Shown: positions 46,983-58,283, numbered from the stretch's first letter. The stretch is DNA of 64,000 nucleotides from Ancylobacter radicis (GCF_018449475.1 NZ_JAHCQH010000016.1:124001-188000), one strand, 5' to 3'. The notes: generated by a model from the sequence alone, not told the origin. Translations and numbers: made by a program.

Positions 46983-48122
46983 TTACACCGCGATCTCGCT
47001 CGCCTTGATCGTGTAGGTAAAGGCGTCCGGGTCGAGGCAGTCATGGCGCAGGCTGGCGACTTCGGCCTGCGGGTACATGAGGAAGCCGAGCTTGGGGCCG
47101 GAGGAGCCGGGCAAGGCGATGTCGTGGCCGTCATTATAGGCGAGCCAGTTGCCTTCCCACGCTCCGAACAGCGCCGTGCGGGCGGCGACCACCTTGGCGT
47201 CGTCCATCGCGTTCTTGCCCGGCGGCTCCTCCAGCACGACCTTGCGCACATCCGCCGGATCGGTGGCGACCCAGCCGAAGCCGTCCAGCCACACCTCGGC
47301 GCGGCAATGCTGGGCCTTGGAGATGGTCGGCGAATTGGCGCCCAGACTCTTGTAGCCGAAAGCGGAGGGGGCGACGCGGATGCCGTAAAGGTCGCGGGCG
47401 GGAATGCCGGCGGCGCGGTTGAGGCCGACGAACAGCGCGTTGAGATCGGCGCATTTGCCGCCGAGATTGCCGCTGGTCAGCAGGGCGGCGATGTCACCGC
47501 TGCCGCAGCCACGCGTGGCGGCGTTGCGATAGGTGTTCTCGACCACCCATTCATAGATGGCGCGGGACTTCTCGAGGTCGCTGGTCTTGCCGGCGGTGAT
47601 CCTGTCGGCGGTCGCCTTGACGATGCCGTCGGTCGGGATCAGGTCGGTCGCCTTGAGGAACAAAGCGCGCTCCTGCGCCGAGAGCGCGGCCACGCTGCCG
47701 GGCTTTGTGAGGTCGGTGGCGCGGTCGCGGGTGGCGAAGGTCGAGGTGATCTCGACCGCCGGCGCGGCCTCGCCCGGCGCCCAGACCAGATGCAGCATCT
47801 GGCTGCCATAATGCGGGTCGGTGACCACGGTGGCGCTGGCCGCATTGGTGCTCCAGCGGTTCTCGCCCGGCTTGAACCAGTCGGCGGCGCTGTAGGAGGG
47901 CAGTGGCACCCAGGCTTGAGCGGGGCCGGCCTTGCCCTCCGCCGGGGCGACGCGCAGGGCAGTCACCACCTCGAATTGCCGCCATTTGCCGGGCGAGGGG
48001 GCGAAGATGGCGCCCGCCGATCCTGCGCCCGCCGTGCCGGCCTGCGCGAAGGCGTGGGCGGGAAGGGCGGTGGCGGCGGCAAGCGCGGCGCCGCATTTGA
48101 GGAAATCACGACGGCTGGTCAT
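46983..48122 (-). CDS. Exported transglutaminase-like cysteine protease-fold protein
   Basis: 379 residues from ATG 48122. The N-terminus MTSRRDFLKCGAALAAATAL is a twin-arginine signal. The transglutaminase core has Cys in GGKCADLNALFVGL, His in AQHCRAEVWLDGFGW and Asp in VATDPAD, so the Cys-His-Asp triad is complete. Periplasmic members may hydrolyse or cross-link peptides; the substrate is unknown. The gene begins 13 bp after the TlpA-like gene, so the two form an operon, divergent from fdnG. The signal includes a Cys just after the twin Arg motif. Confidence 0.82.
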   Translation of the reverse strand: MTSRRDFLKCGAALAAATALPAHAFAQAGTAGAGSAGAIFAPSPGKWRQFEVVTALRVAPAEGKAGPAQAWVPLPSYSAADWFKPGENRWSTNAASATVVTDPHYGSQMLHLVWAPGEAAPAVEITSTFATRDRATDLTKPGSVAALSAQERALFLKATDLIPTDGIVKATADRITAGKTSDLEKSRAIYEWVVENTYRNAATRGCGSGDIAALLTSGNLGGKCADLNALFVGLNRAAGIPARDLYGIRVAPSAFGYKSLGANSPTISKAQHCRAEVWLDGFGWVATDPADVRKVVLEEPPGKNAMDDAKVVAARTALFGAWEGNWLAYNDGHDIALPGSSGPKLGFLMYPQAEVASLRHDCLDPDAFTYTIKASEIAV

Positions 48123-48135
48123 GAGAGGCTCCCGG

Positions 48136-48831
48136 TCAGTCGATGAGAGGTGGCAGGCCGCGGGCGAGGGTCGCGGCGGCGGAAGGGTCGGTGGCAGGGG
48201 CGGTGGCAGGGGCGGTGAGGGCGTCGAGCACGCGGCGGGCGGCGGGGTCGTCCCAGTCGACCGGGCCGTCGGCGGTGAGGCGGATGGCATGGGCGGAATC
48301 GAGCAGCAGGCTGGCCGGCAGGACCGAGACGTTCCAGGCGCGGCTCACGGCGCGGTCCTCGTCCAGCAGGATCGGGAAGGCGGGCGGGCGGCCCGCAAAT
48401 TCGCGGTCGAGGAAGCGGCGCAGGCGCAGCTTCACCTCGCCGACATCAACCGCCAGCACGGCAAGGCCGCCGTCCGGCGCCGATGCGTCGCGCGTGGCGG
48501 CGAGGCGGGACAGGCCGCCGAGTTCCTCCCGGCAGGGTTCGCACCAGGTCGCGAAGAAGTGAACCAGCACCGGCCGGCCCCGCAATGCAGCAAGGCCGGC
48601 GATGCCGCCATCGAGGGAGGGGAGTTCGAGAGTTGGGGCGGGGCTGGGGGCGAGACTTGGGGCGGGGCTTGCGGGGGACGCCGGAAACACGCCGGCCACT
48701 CCCGCTCCCGGCGTCAGTGACGCAAGGGAAGCAAGCACAAGGCCGGCCATGATGTTGGTCGCGCCCCGCCACGCGGGAGCCGATGGTACGAACACGGCGG
48801 CGATGCTGCGCCGGGTCGTCGCCTGCGTCAA
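48136..48831 (-). CDS. TlpA/ResA-like thioredoxin-fold protein
   Basis: 231 residues from a TTG start at 48831, supported by AGGAG five bases upstream. A hydrophobic segment at about 28-47 (MAGLVLASLASLTPGAGVAG) suggests export or a membrane anchor, followed by a Pro/Ala/Ser linker. The thioredoxin fold has the active site ATWCEPC (about residue 95) and the cis-Pro region NVSVLPASLLL. It is probably a periplasmic disulfide reductase. The partner could be the exported transglutaminase-like protein, whose catalytic Cys would need reduction (inference). Confidence 0.82.
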   Translation of the reverse strand: MTQATTRRSIAAVFVPSAPAWRGATNIMAGLVLASLASLTPGAGVAGVFPASPASPAPSLAPSPAPTLELPSLDGGIAGLAALRGRPVLVHFFATWCEPCREELGGLSRLAATRDASAPDGGLAVLAVDVGEVKLRLRRFLDREFAGRPPAFPILLDEDRAVSRAWNVSVLPASLLLDSAHAIRLTADGPVDWDDPAARRVLDALTAPATAPATDPSAAATLARGLPPLID

Positions 48832-48959
48832 TCCGTCTCCTGTTCATCCGCGCCGATGCTGCGCCGCATCATTGCCAGAAGGCACGTCCGCCGCTCTGGT
48901 ATGCCAAGAACTCTCTGAAAATAAACGATTTTTTCCAACCGATCCGCGCGCGGATTCGT

Positions 48960-48988
48960 TTGACATTGGACTAGCTCAAAACTAGCCT
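48960..48988 (+). promoter_or_regulatory. Candidate fdn operon promoter region
   Basis: TTGACA (48960-48965), 17 bp, TAGCCT (48983-48988). Downstream, near 49002-49019, lies CCCTATCGGCCGATGGGG, a palindromic candidate operator or 5' hairpin. The surrounding 215-bp gap is locally AT-rich. The regulator is unknown; no FNR-type dyad is seen here. Confidence 0.45.
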
Positions 48989-49046
48989 CTCCATTGGATT
49001 ACCCTATCGGCCGATGGGGTTTTAGAGGTAACTCGGGAGGGACTCC

Positions 49047-52000
49047 ATGAATATGGAACTCTCGCGCCGCACGTTTCTGAAAACGTCGGGTGCGGGGATC
49101 GCGGGTACGACGCTGGGAGCCTTCGGCTTCAGCGAGGCCGAAGCGGCGGTGGCCGCCTACATCAAGCCATTCCATCTGGCGAACACCACCGAGACCCGCA
49201 ACACCTGCACCTATTGCTCCGTCGCCTGCGGCATCATCATCTATTCCAAGGGCGACCTGCGGAAGGGTGAGACGGCCGACATCGTCCATATCGAGGGCGA
49301 CGCCGATCACCCGACCAATCGCGGCACGCTCTGCCCCAAGGGCGCGGCGCTGCGCGACATCGTGAAATCGGAAACGCGGCTCACCCAGCCGATGATCCGC
49401 AAGGCGGGTTCGGACAAGTTCGAGCCGATCTCCTGGGAGGCGGCGCTCGACAAGATCGCCCGCGCCATGAAGGACGATCGCGACGCCAATTTCATCGCCA
49501 CCAACAAGGACGGCGTCACCGTCAATCGCTGGCTGACCACCGGCTTCCTCGCGGCCTCAGCCACGACCAACGAATCCGCCTTCGCCACCTACAAGGTGGT
49601 GCGCTCAACCGGCATTCTGGCATTCGATAACCAGGCACGCGTCTGACACGGCCCGACGGTGGCGAGTCTCGCCCCAACATTTGGCCGTGGAGCAATGACC
49701 AACTCCTGGACCGACATCAAGAATACCGACCTCGTGGTGATCATGGGCGGCAATGCCGCTGAAGCGCATCCGTGCGGCTTCAAATGGGTCACCGAGGCGA
49801 AAGCCAATCGCGGCGCCAAGCTGATCGTCGTCGATCCGCGCTTCACCCGCTCGGCCGCGGTCGCGGATTTCTACGCGCCGATCCGCCCCGGTTCCGACAT
49901 CGCGTTCCTGATGGGCGTGATCAACTGGTGCATGCAGAACGACAAGGTGCAGTGGGACTACACCAAGGCCTTCACCAACGCCGCCTATCTGGTGAAGGAG
50001 GGCTTTGCCTATCAGGACGGCCTGTTCACCGGCTATGACGAGGCCAAGCGCGACTACAACAAGGACACGTGGGAATACGAGATCGGCCCGGACGGCTATG
50101 CCGTGGTCGACGAGACCCTGCAAAACCCGCGCTGCGTCTGGAACCTGCTGAAGCAGCACGTCGCCACCTACACGCCCGAAATGGTCGAGCGCATCTGCGG
50201 CACGCCGAAGGACAAGTTCCTGAAGGTCTGCGAGATGATCGGCGAGTGCTCCTCGCCGACCAAGACCATGACGAGCATGTACGCGCTCGGCTGGACCCAG
50301 CATTCCAAGGGCGCGCAGAACATTCGCGGCATGGCGATGCTTCAGCTCATCCTCGGCAATATCGGGGTGCGCGGGGGCGGCATGAACGCGCTGCGCGGCC
50401 ATTCCAATATCCAGGGGCTGACCGATCTCGGGCTGATGAGCAACCTCATCCCCGGCTATCTCAACATCCCCACGGAGAAGGAGGCGGACCTCGCCACCTA
50501 CATGTCGACGCGCGCCTTCAAGCCGCTGCGACCGAACCAGATGAGCTACTGGCAGAACTACCGCAAGTTCTTCGTCAGCTTCATGAAGTCGATGTACGGC
50601 TCGGCGGCGACGGCGCAGAACGACTGGGGGTACAACTACCTGCCGAAGCTCGACGTGGCGAGCTACGACGTCCTGCGAGCTTTCGAGCTGATGAAGCAGG
50701 GCAAGATGAACCTCTATTTCTGCCAGGGGTTCAACCCGCTTCAGGCCTTCCCGAACAAGGCCAAGCTCGCCGAGGCGCTCGGCAAGCTCAAGCTGCTCGT
50801 CATCATGGACCCGCTGCAGACCGAGACGGCCCGCTTCTGGGAAGACCACGGCATCTACAACAAGGCCGACCCCGCCAGCATCAAGACCGAGGTGATCCAG
50901 CTTCCCACCACCTGCTTCGCGGAGGATGAGGGCTCGCTGGTCAATTCCGGCCGCTGGCTGCAATGGCACTGGCCGGGCGGCTCGCCTCCCGGCGAGGCGC
51001 GCACGGATGTGGCGATCATGTCCGGCATCCATCTGCGGCTGAAGGATCTCTATCGCAAGGAAGGCGGCGCCTTCCCCGACCCGATCCTCAACCTCAACTG
51101 GGCCTACAAGAACCCCGAGGAGCCCTCGCCGGAGGAACTGGCGAAGGAGATGAACGGGTCGGTGCTGACCGACGTGTTCGACCCGAACGACGCGACCAAG
51201 AAGGTGCTGGAGGCCGGCAAGCAAGTGTCCGGTTTCGGCCAGCTGCGCGACGACGGCTCGACCGCCTGCGGCTGCTGGATCTTCTCGGGCTGCTTCACCG
51301 AGGCCGGCAACATGATGGCGCGCCGGGACAATTCCGACCCGGACAATACCGGCGCCTTCCTGAAATGGTCGTTCGCCTGGCCGGCCAACCGGCGCATCCT
51401 CTACAACCGCGCCTCCTGCGACCTCGACGGCAAGCCGTGGGATCCCTCGCGCAAGCTGATCGAGTGGGATGGCGCCAAATGGAGCGGCTATGACGTGCCG
51501 GACATCGCGCCGACCGCCAAGCCGCGCGATGTCGGCCCCTTCATCATGAACCCGGAGGGCGTCTCGCGCCTGTTCGTGCGCAAGATGATGCGGGACGGGC
51601 CGTTCCCGGTGCATTACGAGCCGTTCGAGAGCCCGGTGGCCAATGTCATCGCCCCGAAGATCGTCGGCAATCCGGTGGCGCGGGTGTTCCAGGACGACTG
51701 GAAGTCCTTCGCGGCGACCGCCTCGCCGGACTTCCCCTATGCGGCGACGACCTATCGCCTGACCGAGCACTTCCACTACTGGACCAAGAACAACCACGTG
51801 AACGCGGTGCTTCAGCCGCAGCAGTTCGTCGAGCTTTCCGAGGAACTGGCGCGGGACAAGGGCATCGAGAAGGGGGGATGGGTCCGGGTGTGGTCGACAC
51901 GCGGCGAGATCCTCGCCAAGGCGGTCGTCACCAAGCGCATCAAGCCGATGAATATCGACGGCAAGATCGTGCATGTGGTCGGCATTCCCATCCATTGGGG

Positions 52001-52133
52001 CTTTGTCGGCGCGGCCCGCAAGGGCTTCACCGCCAATGTGCTCTCGCCCTTTGTGGGTGATGCGAACATCGAGACGCCGGAGTTCAAGGCGTTTCTGGTG
52101 AATGTCGAAGCGTCCACCGGGCCGGTGGCATAG
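49047..52133 (+). CDS. fdnG: Formate dehydrogenase-N type catalytic subunit, selenocysteine-containing
   Basis: 1028 residues with an in-frame TGA at 49644-49646 (codon 200) read as selenocysteine. The context [22 protein letters not shown] matches E. coli FdnG (Sec196). The N-terminus [13 protein letters not shown] is a twin-arginine signal, so the enzyme faces the periplasm. [16 protein letters not shown] holds the [4Fe-4S] cysteines (CxxCxxxC plus CPKG later). The rest is the molybdopterin (or tungstopterin) fold and ends with the dinucleotide-binding domain. It oxidises formate and passes electrons to FdnH and FdnI. The ribosome site GGGAGGGACTCC supports ATG 49047. Automated callers would split it in two at the TGA. 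Confidence 0.97.
49644..49673 (+). promoter_or_regulatory. Sec codon UGA and bacterial SECIS hairpin
   Basis: TGA at 49644 is followed by CACGGCCCGACGGT and a hairpin GGCG-AGTCT-CGCC (49661-49673). The loop keeps the G and U bound by SelB, and the distance from UGA to loop is about 18 nt, as in E. coli fdhF and fdnG. All of SelA, SelB, SelC and SelD are encoded within 13 kb. Confidence 0.9.
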
Positions 52134-52146
52134 GGAGGCGGCGCAG

Positions 52147-53136
52147 ATGTTTCCCCCAATTCCCAACCCGTCGCTCGCCCCCGAGGCCGCCAAGCCCACC
52201 TTCGGCGAGAAGGACATTCTTCGCCGCTCGGCCTCCGAGGTCACGCCGCCCGCGCAGCGGCTGACCGAGGTCGCCAAGCTGATCGACGTGTCCAAATGCA
52301 TCGGCTGCAAGGCCTGCCAGGCCGCGTGCCTGGAATGGAACAACCTGACCGAGGAGATCGGCTTCAACCACGGCGTCTATGACAACCCGATGGACCTGAC
52401 GCCGAACACCTTCACGCTGATGCGCTTCACCGAGTGGGAGAACCCCGAGACCGAGAATCTCGAATGGCTCATCCGCAAGGATGGCTGCATGCATTGCGAG
52501 GACCCGGGCTGCCTCAAGGCCTGTCCCTCGCCCGGCGCCATCGTGCAGTATTCGAACGGCATCGTGGACTTCCAGCACGAGAACTGCATCGGCTGCGGCT
52601 ACTGCATCAAGGGCTGCCCGTTCAACATACCCCGCATCTCCAAGGTCGATCACACCGCCTATAAATGCACGCTGTGCTCGGACCGCGTGGCGGTGGGCCA
52701 GGGCCCGGCCTGCCAGAAGGCATGCCCGACCCAGGCCATTGTGTTCGGCACCAAGGACGAGATGAAGGGCTGGGCGGAGGGCCGCATCAAGGACCTGAAG
52801 TCGCGCGGCTATGAGAATGCCGGGCTCTACGACCCGCCGGGCGTCGGCGGCACCCATGTCATGTATGTGCTCCAGCATGCCGACCAGCCCTCGCTCTATG
52901 CCGGGCTGCCGGACAATCCGCGCATCTCGCCGATCGTCGAGACCTGGAAGGGCGTGACCAAATATGTCGGTCTCGCCGTGATGGGCTTCGCCGCCGCGGC
53001 GGGCTTCCTCCATTACGTGGTGGCCGGCCCGAACAAGGTCGCGCCGGAGGATGAGGAGAACGCCGAGAAGCTGGTGGACGGCACGGGCGCTCCCCCGCCC
53101 GCGCCTCCGGCCGGCCAGCCTGAAGGGAGAGTGTGA
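52147..53136 (+). CDS. fdnH: Formate dehydrogenase-N iron-sulfur subunit
   Basis: 329 residues from ATG 52147, 13 bp after fdnG. Four [4Fe-4S] cluster motifs are visible: [50 protein letters not shown] and CTLCSDRV with CQKACPTQA. The C-terminus has one transmembrane helix ([20 protein letters not shown]) that anchors it in the membrane, as in FdnH/FdoH. It wires FdnG to the cytochrome subunit. The following gene overlaps its stop (TGATG). Confidence 0.97.
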   Translation: MFPPIPNPSLAPEAAKPTFGEKDILRRSASEVTPPAQRLTEVAKLIDVSKCIGCKACQAACLEWNNLTEEIGFNHGVYDNPMDLTPNTFTLMRFTEWENPETENLEWLIRKDGCMHCEDPGCLKACPSPGAIVQYSNGIVDFQHENCIGCGYCIKGCPFNIPRISKVDHTAYKCTLCSDRVAVGQGPACQKACPTQAIVFGTKDEMKGWAEGRIKDLKSRGYENAGLYDPPGVGGTHVMYVLQHADQPSLYAGLPDNPRISPIVETWKGVTKYVGLAVMGFAAAAGFLHYVVAGPNKVAPEDEENAEKLVDGTGAPPPAPPAGQPEGRV

Positions 53137-53864
53137 TGGTGGCGATCGATCCGCATGCCCGCGCCGCTGTTCCCGTGCCCGATGATGTCGAGCCGGGCGA
53201 TGCCGTCCGGCCCGGCCATCCCGTGCAGGTGAAACGCTACACGGTCGGCGCGCGCATCAACCACTGGATCACCGCCATCAGCCTGGTGCTGCTGGCGTTG
53301 TCCGGCATGGCGCTGTTCACGCCGAAGCTGTTCTTCCTCACCGGCCTGTTCGGCGGCGGGCAGTGGACGCGGGCGATCCATCCCTGGATCGGCGTGGTGC
53401 TGTTCGTCTCCTTCGCCATCCTGTTCATCCGCTTCTGGCGCGCCAATCTGCCGGCGCGCGAGGATGTCGACTGGGTGGCGCATTCGGCCGATCTGCTGGC
53501 CGGGCGCGAGGAGAAGATGCCGGAGGTCGGCAAGTACAATGCCGGCCAGAAGGGCGTATTCTGGGCGATGTCCGGCCTCATCATCGTGCTCATCGGCTCG
53601 GGCATCGTGATGTGGGATCAGTATTTCTATGATCTGACCACCATCCCGCAGAAGCGGTGGGCGATCCTCGTCCATGCGGTGGCGGCGGTGTGCATCATCT
53701 GTGTCTGGATCATCCACGTCTATGCGGCGATCTGGGTGAAGGGCACGATCGGGGCGATGACGCGCGGCGAGGTCACCGGCGGCTGGGCCTGGCGCCATCA
53801 CCGCAAATGGCTGCGCGAGCTGGTGCGCAAGCCGGACCCCGGCGCGCGCGGGCCGGCCGAGTAA
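53136..53864 (+). CDS. fdnI: Formate dehydrogenase-N cytochrome b556 subunit
   Basis: 242 residues from ATG 53136, overlapping the fdnH stop (a GTG at 53133 is also in frame). Four transmembrane helices are visible. Histidines placed for the two hemes are seen in RINHWITAIS, RAIHPWIGVVLF and IIHVYAAIW. It passes electrons to quinone. The about 35-residue Pro/Asp-rich N-terminus before VKRYTVGARINHW is longer than in E. coli FdnI. Confidence 0.95.
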   Translation: MVAIDPHARAAVPVPDDVEPGDAVRPGHPVQVKRYTVGARINHWITAISLVLLALSGMALFTPKLFFLTGLFGGGQWTRAIHPWIGVVLFVSFAILFIRFWRANLPAREDVDWVAHSADLLAGREEKMPEVGKYNAGQKGVFWAMSGLIIVLIGSGIVMWDQYFYDLTTIPQKRWAILVHAVAAVCIICVWIIHVYAAIWVKGTIGAMTRGEVTGGWAWRHHRKWLRELVRKPDPGARGPAE

Positions 53865-53868
53865 CAAG

Positions 53869-53893
53869 GACGTCCGGGCTCCTCCCGGACGTC
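53869..53893 (+). terminator. Perfect 10-bp hairpin between fdnI and fdhE
   Basis: GACGTCCGGG and CCCGGACGTC with loop CTCCT, followed by TTCTCCTTTCC. The pyrimidine tail is weak, so partial termination or protection of the upstream fdnGHI mRNA is likely. It would lower expression of fdhE-selA-selB relative to the structural genes. Confidence 0.65.
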
Positions 53894-53933
53894 TTCTCCT
53901 TTCCACGTGGCCCGTGCGGTTCGTGAGGTGTGC

Positions 53934-54845
53934 ATGTCTGCCGATCTCCAGCCCGATCCGTCCGTGATCGGTGCCGTCTCCACCCCGCCCTTCGCGGTCC
54001 TGCCTGACCCGTCGACGCTGTTTGCCGGCCGTGCCAACAGGCTGCGCGCCTATGCGGCGGTGAGCCCGATGGCGCCGTTCCTCAATTTCGTGGCCGGTAT
54101 CGTCGACGCCCAGCATGCCATCGTGCCGGCGCTGGCCCCGGTCGTGATGCCCGCGCCGGAGGCGGTGGAGCGGGCGCGCTCCTTCGAGATGCCGCCGCTC
54201 GACCGCGCCGGGATGACGCTCGACGATACGCTGGAGGGCACGCTCGAGGCGCTGTTCGACGCTGCCGCCAAGCTGCGCATGCCCCCCGAGGCCGAGGCGG
54301 CGCTGACCCGCGTGCGGCTCGCCGATGGACCCTTGCGGGCGCAGATGGTGCGCGACGTGCTGGCCCATGATCTGCCGATGGAGACGCTGGCCGAGCATGT
54401 CTATGTCGCGGCGGGGCTTCAGGTGCATTTTGCCCGCCTCGCCCATGGACTCGACGCCAAGGCGCTGGTTCCCGTGGGCGACGGCGTGTGCCCGGCCTGC
54501 GGCGGGCCGCCGGTCGCGTCGCTGGTGGTCGAATGGCCGAACGCCCATGGCAACCGGTTCTGCGCCTGCTCGCTTTGCTCGACGCTGTGGAACTATGTGC
54601 GGATACGCTGCTGCTCCTGCGGCTCGACCAAGGGCATCGGCTATCAGGAAATCGAGGGCAGCCCCGGCACGGTGAAGGCCGAGACCTGCGACGAGTGCCG
54701 CACCTATGTGAAGGTGCTCTACCAGAACAAGGATGTCGCGATCGAGCCGATGGCGGACGATACCGGCTCGCTCGGGCTCGACCTGATGATGCGGCAGGGT
54801 CCGTACCGGCGGGCCGCGTTCAACCCGTTCCTGCTCGGCTATTGA
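53934..54845 (+). CDS. fdhE: Formate dehydrogenase maturation protein FdhE
   Basis: 303 residues from ATG 53934. FdhE is needed to produce active respiratory formate dehydrogenases and is a zinc/iron rubredoxin-like protein. Four Cys pairs in the second half mark it: [22 protein letters not shown] and ETCDECRTY. The N-terminal part ([18 protein letters not shown]) is typical. It lies between the enzyme genes and selA, 10 bp before the selA start, as part of the same maturation set. Confidence 0.93.
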   Translation: MSADLQPDPSVIGAVSTPPFAVLPDPSTLFAGRANRLRAYAAVSPMAPFLNFVAGIVDAQHAIVPALAPVVMPAPEAVERARSFEMPPLDRAGMTLDDTLEGTLEALFDAAAKLRMPPEAEAALTRVRLADGPLRAQMVRDVLAHDLPMETLAEHVYVAAGLQVHFARLAHGLDAKALVPVGDGVCPACGGPPVASLVVEWPNAHGNRFCACSLCSTLWNYVRIRCCSCGSTKGIGYQEIEGSPGTVKAETCDECRTYVKVLYQNKDVAIEPMADDTGSLGLDLMMRQGPYRRAAFNPFLLGY

Positions 54846-54855
54846 GGGGATGGCG

Positions 54856-56268
54856 ATGGACACGCCCGCCCCGCCCACCCTGCGCGACCTGCCTTCGGTC
54901 GATCTGGTGGTGAAGACCGCCTCGGGTCAGCTCGCCATTGAGCGGTTCGGCCGCGCGCCGATGATCGCCGCGATCCGCACCGCGCTCGACGAGGTGCGCG
55001 CCTGCCTGCTGGCGGGACAGCTCGCCAGCCTGCCCTCGCCCGACCATGTGGCGCTGGCGGCCGGCACGGTGCTGGAGCACAGCGCGCGCTCCAGCCTGCG
55101 GCCGGTGTTCAACCTCACCGGCACGGTGCTGCACACCAATCTCGGCCGGGCCCTGCTGGCGCAGGAGGCGGTGGAGGCCGCCACCGCCGCCATGCGCAGC
55201 GCCGTCGCGCTGGAATTCGACCTGTCCACCGGCACGCGCGGCGAGCGCGACGACCATGTGCGCGCGCTGCTGATCGAGCTGACGGGGGCGGAAGACGCCA
55301 CCGTCGTCAACAACAACGCCGCCGCCGTGCTGATCGTGCTCAACACGCTGGGGCTGGGCAGGGAAGCCATCGTCTCGCGCGGCGAGCTGATCGAGATCGG
55401 CGGCGCCTTCCGCATGCCGGACATCATGGCCCGCGCCGGTGTGCGGCTGGTCGAGGTCGGCACCACCAACCGCACCCATGCCCGCGATTATGAGGGGGCG
55501 ATCACGCCCGAAACCGGGCTGGTGCTGAAGGTCCACACCTCCAATTACCGCATCGAGGGGTTCACCAAGGAGGTGGGCGCGCGCGACCTCGCGGAGATCG
55601 CCCATGCGAAGGGCGTGCCGCTGGTGAATGATCTCGGCTCGGGCACGCTGGTCGACCTCGCCCGGATCGGCCTCGCCCATGAGCCGACCGTGCGCGAGGC
55701 GGTGGCGGAGGGGGCGGACCTCGTGACCTTCTCCGGCGACAAGCTGCTGGGCGGGCCGCAGACCGGCTTCATCGTCGGAAGCCAGGACCTGATCGCGCAG
55801 ATCAACCGCAACCCGATGAAGCGGGCGTTGCGGGTCGACAAGATCCGCCTCGCCGCGCTGGAGGCGACGCTCAAGCTCTATCGCGACCCGGACCGGCTGG
55901 CGCAGCGCCTGCCGACGCTGCGTCTGCTCGCCCGCACGCGGGACGAGCTGCGCGCGCTGGCCGAGCGGCTCGCCGGCCCGGTCGGGGAGCGGCTGGGCAG
56001 CGGTTTCGGCGTCAGCGTGGCGGAGTGCGCGAGCCAGATCGGCTCCGGCGCCCTGCCGCTGGAGACGCTGCCAAGCGCGGCGCTGGCCATCCGCCCGGTG
56101 GGAATCGCCTCGGGCGGCGCGCTCAACGCGCTGGCAGCGGCGCTGCGCGACCTGCCGCTGCCGATCATCGGGCGCATTTCCGACGGCGCGCTGCGGCTCG
56201 ACCTGCGCTGTCTGGAAGATGAAGCGGGGTTCCTCGACAGCCTGTCGCATCTGGTCGTTTCCGCATGA
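54856..56268 (+). CDS. selA: L-seryl-tRNA(Sec) selenium transferase
   Basis: 470 residues from ATG 54856; the GAGGGG ribosome site fits this start better than ATG 54850. The PLP-dependent enzyme converts Ser-tRNA(Sec) to Sec-tRNA(Sec) with selenophosphate. The PLP lysine is Lys296 in [14 protein letters not shown]. Other motifs are [16 protein letters not shown] and [15 protein letters not shown]. The stop overlaps selB (ATGA). Confidence 0.97.
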   Translation: MDTPAPPTLRDLPSVDLVVKTASGQLAIERFGRAPMIAAIRTALDEVRACLLAGQLASLPSPDHVALAAGTVLEHSARSSLRPVFNLTGTVLHTNLGRALLAQEAVEAATAAMRSAVALEFDLSTGTRGERDDHVRALLIELTGAEDATVVNNNAAAVLIVLNTLGLGREAIVSRGELIEIGGAFRMPDIMARAGVRLVEVGTTNRTHARDYEGAITPETGLVLKVHTSNYRIEGFTKEVGARDLAEIAHAKGVPLVNDLGSGTLVDLARIGLAHEPTVREAVAEGADLVTFSGDKLLGGPQTGFIVGSQDLIAQINRNPMKRALRVDKIRLAALEATLKLYRDPDRLAQRLPTLRLLARTRDELRALAERLAGPVGERLGSGFGVSVAECASQIGSGALPLETLPSAALAIRPVGIASGGALNALAAALRDLPLPIIGRISDGALRLDLRCLEDEAGFLDSLSHLVVSA

Positions 56269-58283
56269 TCATCGGCACGGCCGGCCATATCGACCACGGC
56301 AAGACCGCGCTGGTGGGCGCGCTCACCGGGGTCGATACCGACCGGCTGAAGGAGGAGAAGGCGCGGGGCATCTCGATCGACCTCGGCTTCGCCTATCTGC
56401 CCACCGAGGCCGGCACGCTCGGCTTCATCGACGTGCCCGGCCATGAGAAGTTCATCCACACCATGCTCGCCGGGGCGAGCGGGATCGATGTCGCCCTGCT
56501 GATCGTCGCCGCCGATGACGGGGTGATGCCGCAGACGCGCGAGCATCTGGCGCTGATCGACCTGCTCGGCATAAGGCAGGGCCTCGTCGCGCTGACCAAG
56601 GCCGACCTTGCCGACGAGGCCCGGCGCGGGCAGGTGAGCGCCGAGATCGCCGCGCTGCTGGAAGGCACGGGGCTGGAGGGCGCGGAGATCGTGCCGGTCT
56701 GCGCTCTCACCGGCGAGGGGGTGGAGGATCTACGCGGGCGGCTCATCGCCATGGCCGCGGCTTTTCACGGGCGGGCGGGGGAAGGCCGGTTCCGCCTCGC
56801 GGTCGACCGCTGCTTCACGCTGGCCGGCGCGGGCACGGTGGTGACGGGAACGGTGCTGTCCGGCGCCGTGCGGGTCGGCGACAGCGTGAGCGTCAGCCCA
56901 ACCGGCCTTGCCGCGCGGGTGCGCTCCATCCATGCCCAGAACCGCAAGGCGGAGGAGGGCCGCGCCGGCGACCGCTGCGCGCTCAACCTCGCCGGCGAGG
57001 GCATCAGCCATGACGCGGTGCATCGCGGCGACATGGTGCTCGATTCCCTGCTGCACGCGCCTACCGCCCGTATCGACGCCCGTGTGAGCGTGCTGGCGGG
57101 CGAGCCGAAGCCGCTCGGTCCTTGGTTTCCGGTGCGGCTGCACCACGCCTCCGTCGAGGTCGGGGCGCGGCTGGTGCCGCTCTCGGATGAGGCGCTGGCG
57201 CCGGGCGGGGAAGGGATGGCGCAGCTCGTGCTCGACCGGCCCATCGCCGCCGCCGCCGGGGACCGTTTCGTCATCCGCGACACCTCGGCCCAGCGCACCC
57301 TTGGCGGGGGGCGCTTTCTCGATCTGCGCGCCCCGGCCCGCAAGCGGCGCACGCCGGAGCGGTTGGCCCAGCTCGCGGCCATGGCCGAGGAGGCGCCCGC
57401 GCGCGCCGTGGCGCGGCTGGTGGAAGGCGAGCCGTTCCATCTCGAACTCGACGCCTTCGCCCGCGACCATGCGCTCGATGCCGGCGCGCCGGACCGGTGG
57501 GCGGCGGCGCTGGGGCTTGTCGTTCTGGGCGCGGCGGGGGCGCGCACCGGGTTGTCCGCCCGGCGCTGGGCGCTGTTTCGCGAGGCGCTGGGCGACGGGC
57601 TCGCACATTTCCACGCGGCCAATCCCGACCTTGCCGGCATCGGCGCGGAAAAGCTGCGCCTGTCCCTCACCCCGCGCCTGCCCAAGCCGGTCTTCACCGA
57701 GGCGCTGCGGCGCCTGGCGGGGGAGGGGGCACTGGTGCTGGAGGGCGCCTGGGTGCGTCTTGCCGGCCATGAGGTACGCCTCACCCAGCCGGACGAGATG
57801 CTGTGGGAGGCCATCGCGCCCCGGCTCGCTGGGGTGGACCGCTTCCGCCCGCCGCGCGTGCGCGACCTTGCCGGGGCGCTGGGCGAGGCGGAAGGGGATG
57901 TGCGCCGGCTGATGAAGCTGCTCGCCCGCATGGGGCGGGTGGATGAGGTGGCGCATGACCACTTCTTCCTGCGGTCCAGCGTCGGGGAACTGGTGGCGGT
58001 GGCGCGCGCCTTGAGCGCGGCCGCGCCGGGTCGCCAGTTCGGCGCCAGCGCCTATCGCGATGCCATCGAACAGGTGAGCGCGCCGGTGGGGCGCAAGGTG
58101 GCGATCCAGATTCTCGAATTTCTCGACCGGCACGGCGTGACGCTGCGCCGGGGAGATCTGCGCCGCATCAACCCGCACCGGCTGGACCTGTTCGGCGCGA
58201 TCGGCCAGAGTGAAGACCCTGCCGCTGGCGGGCGATGGAAGAGCGTCCCATCCGGTGATGGGGCCGGACTTCAAATCCGGTAG
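56265..58283 (+). CDS. selB: Selenocysteine-specific elongation factor SelB
   Basis: 672 residues. It delivers Sec-tRNA(Sec) to the UGA-SECIS complex. GTPase motifs are GHIDHGKT (G1), DVPGHEKF (G3) and TKAD (G4). EF-Tu-like domains follow, then C-terminal winged helices that bind SECIS; these end near residue 650 with [20 protein letters not shown] and the [11 protein letters not shown] stretch. The last codons (58237-58283) lie inside the selC tRNA gene on the same strand, so the terminal about 16 residues are encoded by tRNA sequence. It starts by ATGA overlap with selA. Confidence 0.95.
   Translation: MIIGTAGHIDHGKTALVGALTGVDTDRLKEEKARGISIDLGFAYLPTEAGTLGFIDVPGHEKFIHTMLAGASGIDVALLIVAADDGVMPQTREHLALIDLLGIRQGLVALTKADLADEARRGQVSAEIAALLEGTGLEGAEIVPVCALTGEGVEDLRGRLIAMAAAFHGRAGEGRFRLAVDRCFTLAGAGTVVTGTVLSGAVRVGDSVSVSPTGLAARVRSIHAQNRKAEEGRAGDRCALNLAGEGISHDAVHRGDMVLDSLLHAPTARIDARVSVLAGEPKPLGPWFPVRLHHASVEVGARLVPLSDEALAPGGEGMAQLVLDRPIAAAAGDRFVIRDTSAQRTLGGGRFLDLRAPARKRRTPERLAQLAAMAEEAPARAVARLVEGEPFHLELDAFARDHALDAGAPDRWAAALGLVVLGAAGARTGLSARRWALFREALGDGLAHFHAANPDLAGIGAEKLRLSLTPRLPKPVFTEALRRLAGEGALVLEGAWVRLAGHEVRLTQPDEMLWEAIAPRLAGVDRFRPPRVRDLAGALGEAEGDVRRLMKLLARMGRVDEVAHDHFFLRSSVGELVAVARALSAAAPGRQFGASAYRDAIEQVSAPVGRKVAIQILEFLDRHGVTLRRGDLRRINPHRLDLFGAIGQSEDPAAGGRWKSVPSGDGAGLQIR

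Noticed and set aside
49644..49646. Stop codon splitting fdnG into two open frames, suggesting a pseudogene
   Set aside because: The frame continues without shift, the TGA falls at the known Sec position, a SECIS hairpin follows and all four sel genes are present.
49605..52367. 920-codon minus-strand frame opposite fdnG
   Set aside because: Antisense shadow of a highly conserved enzyme gene.
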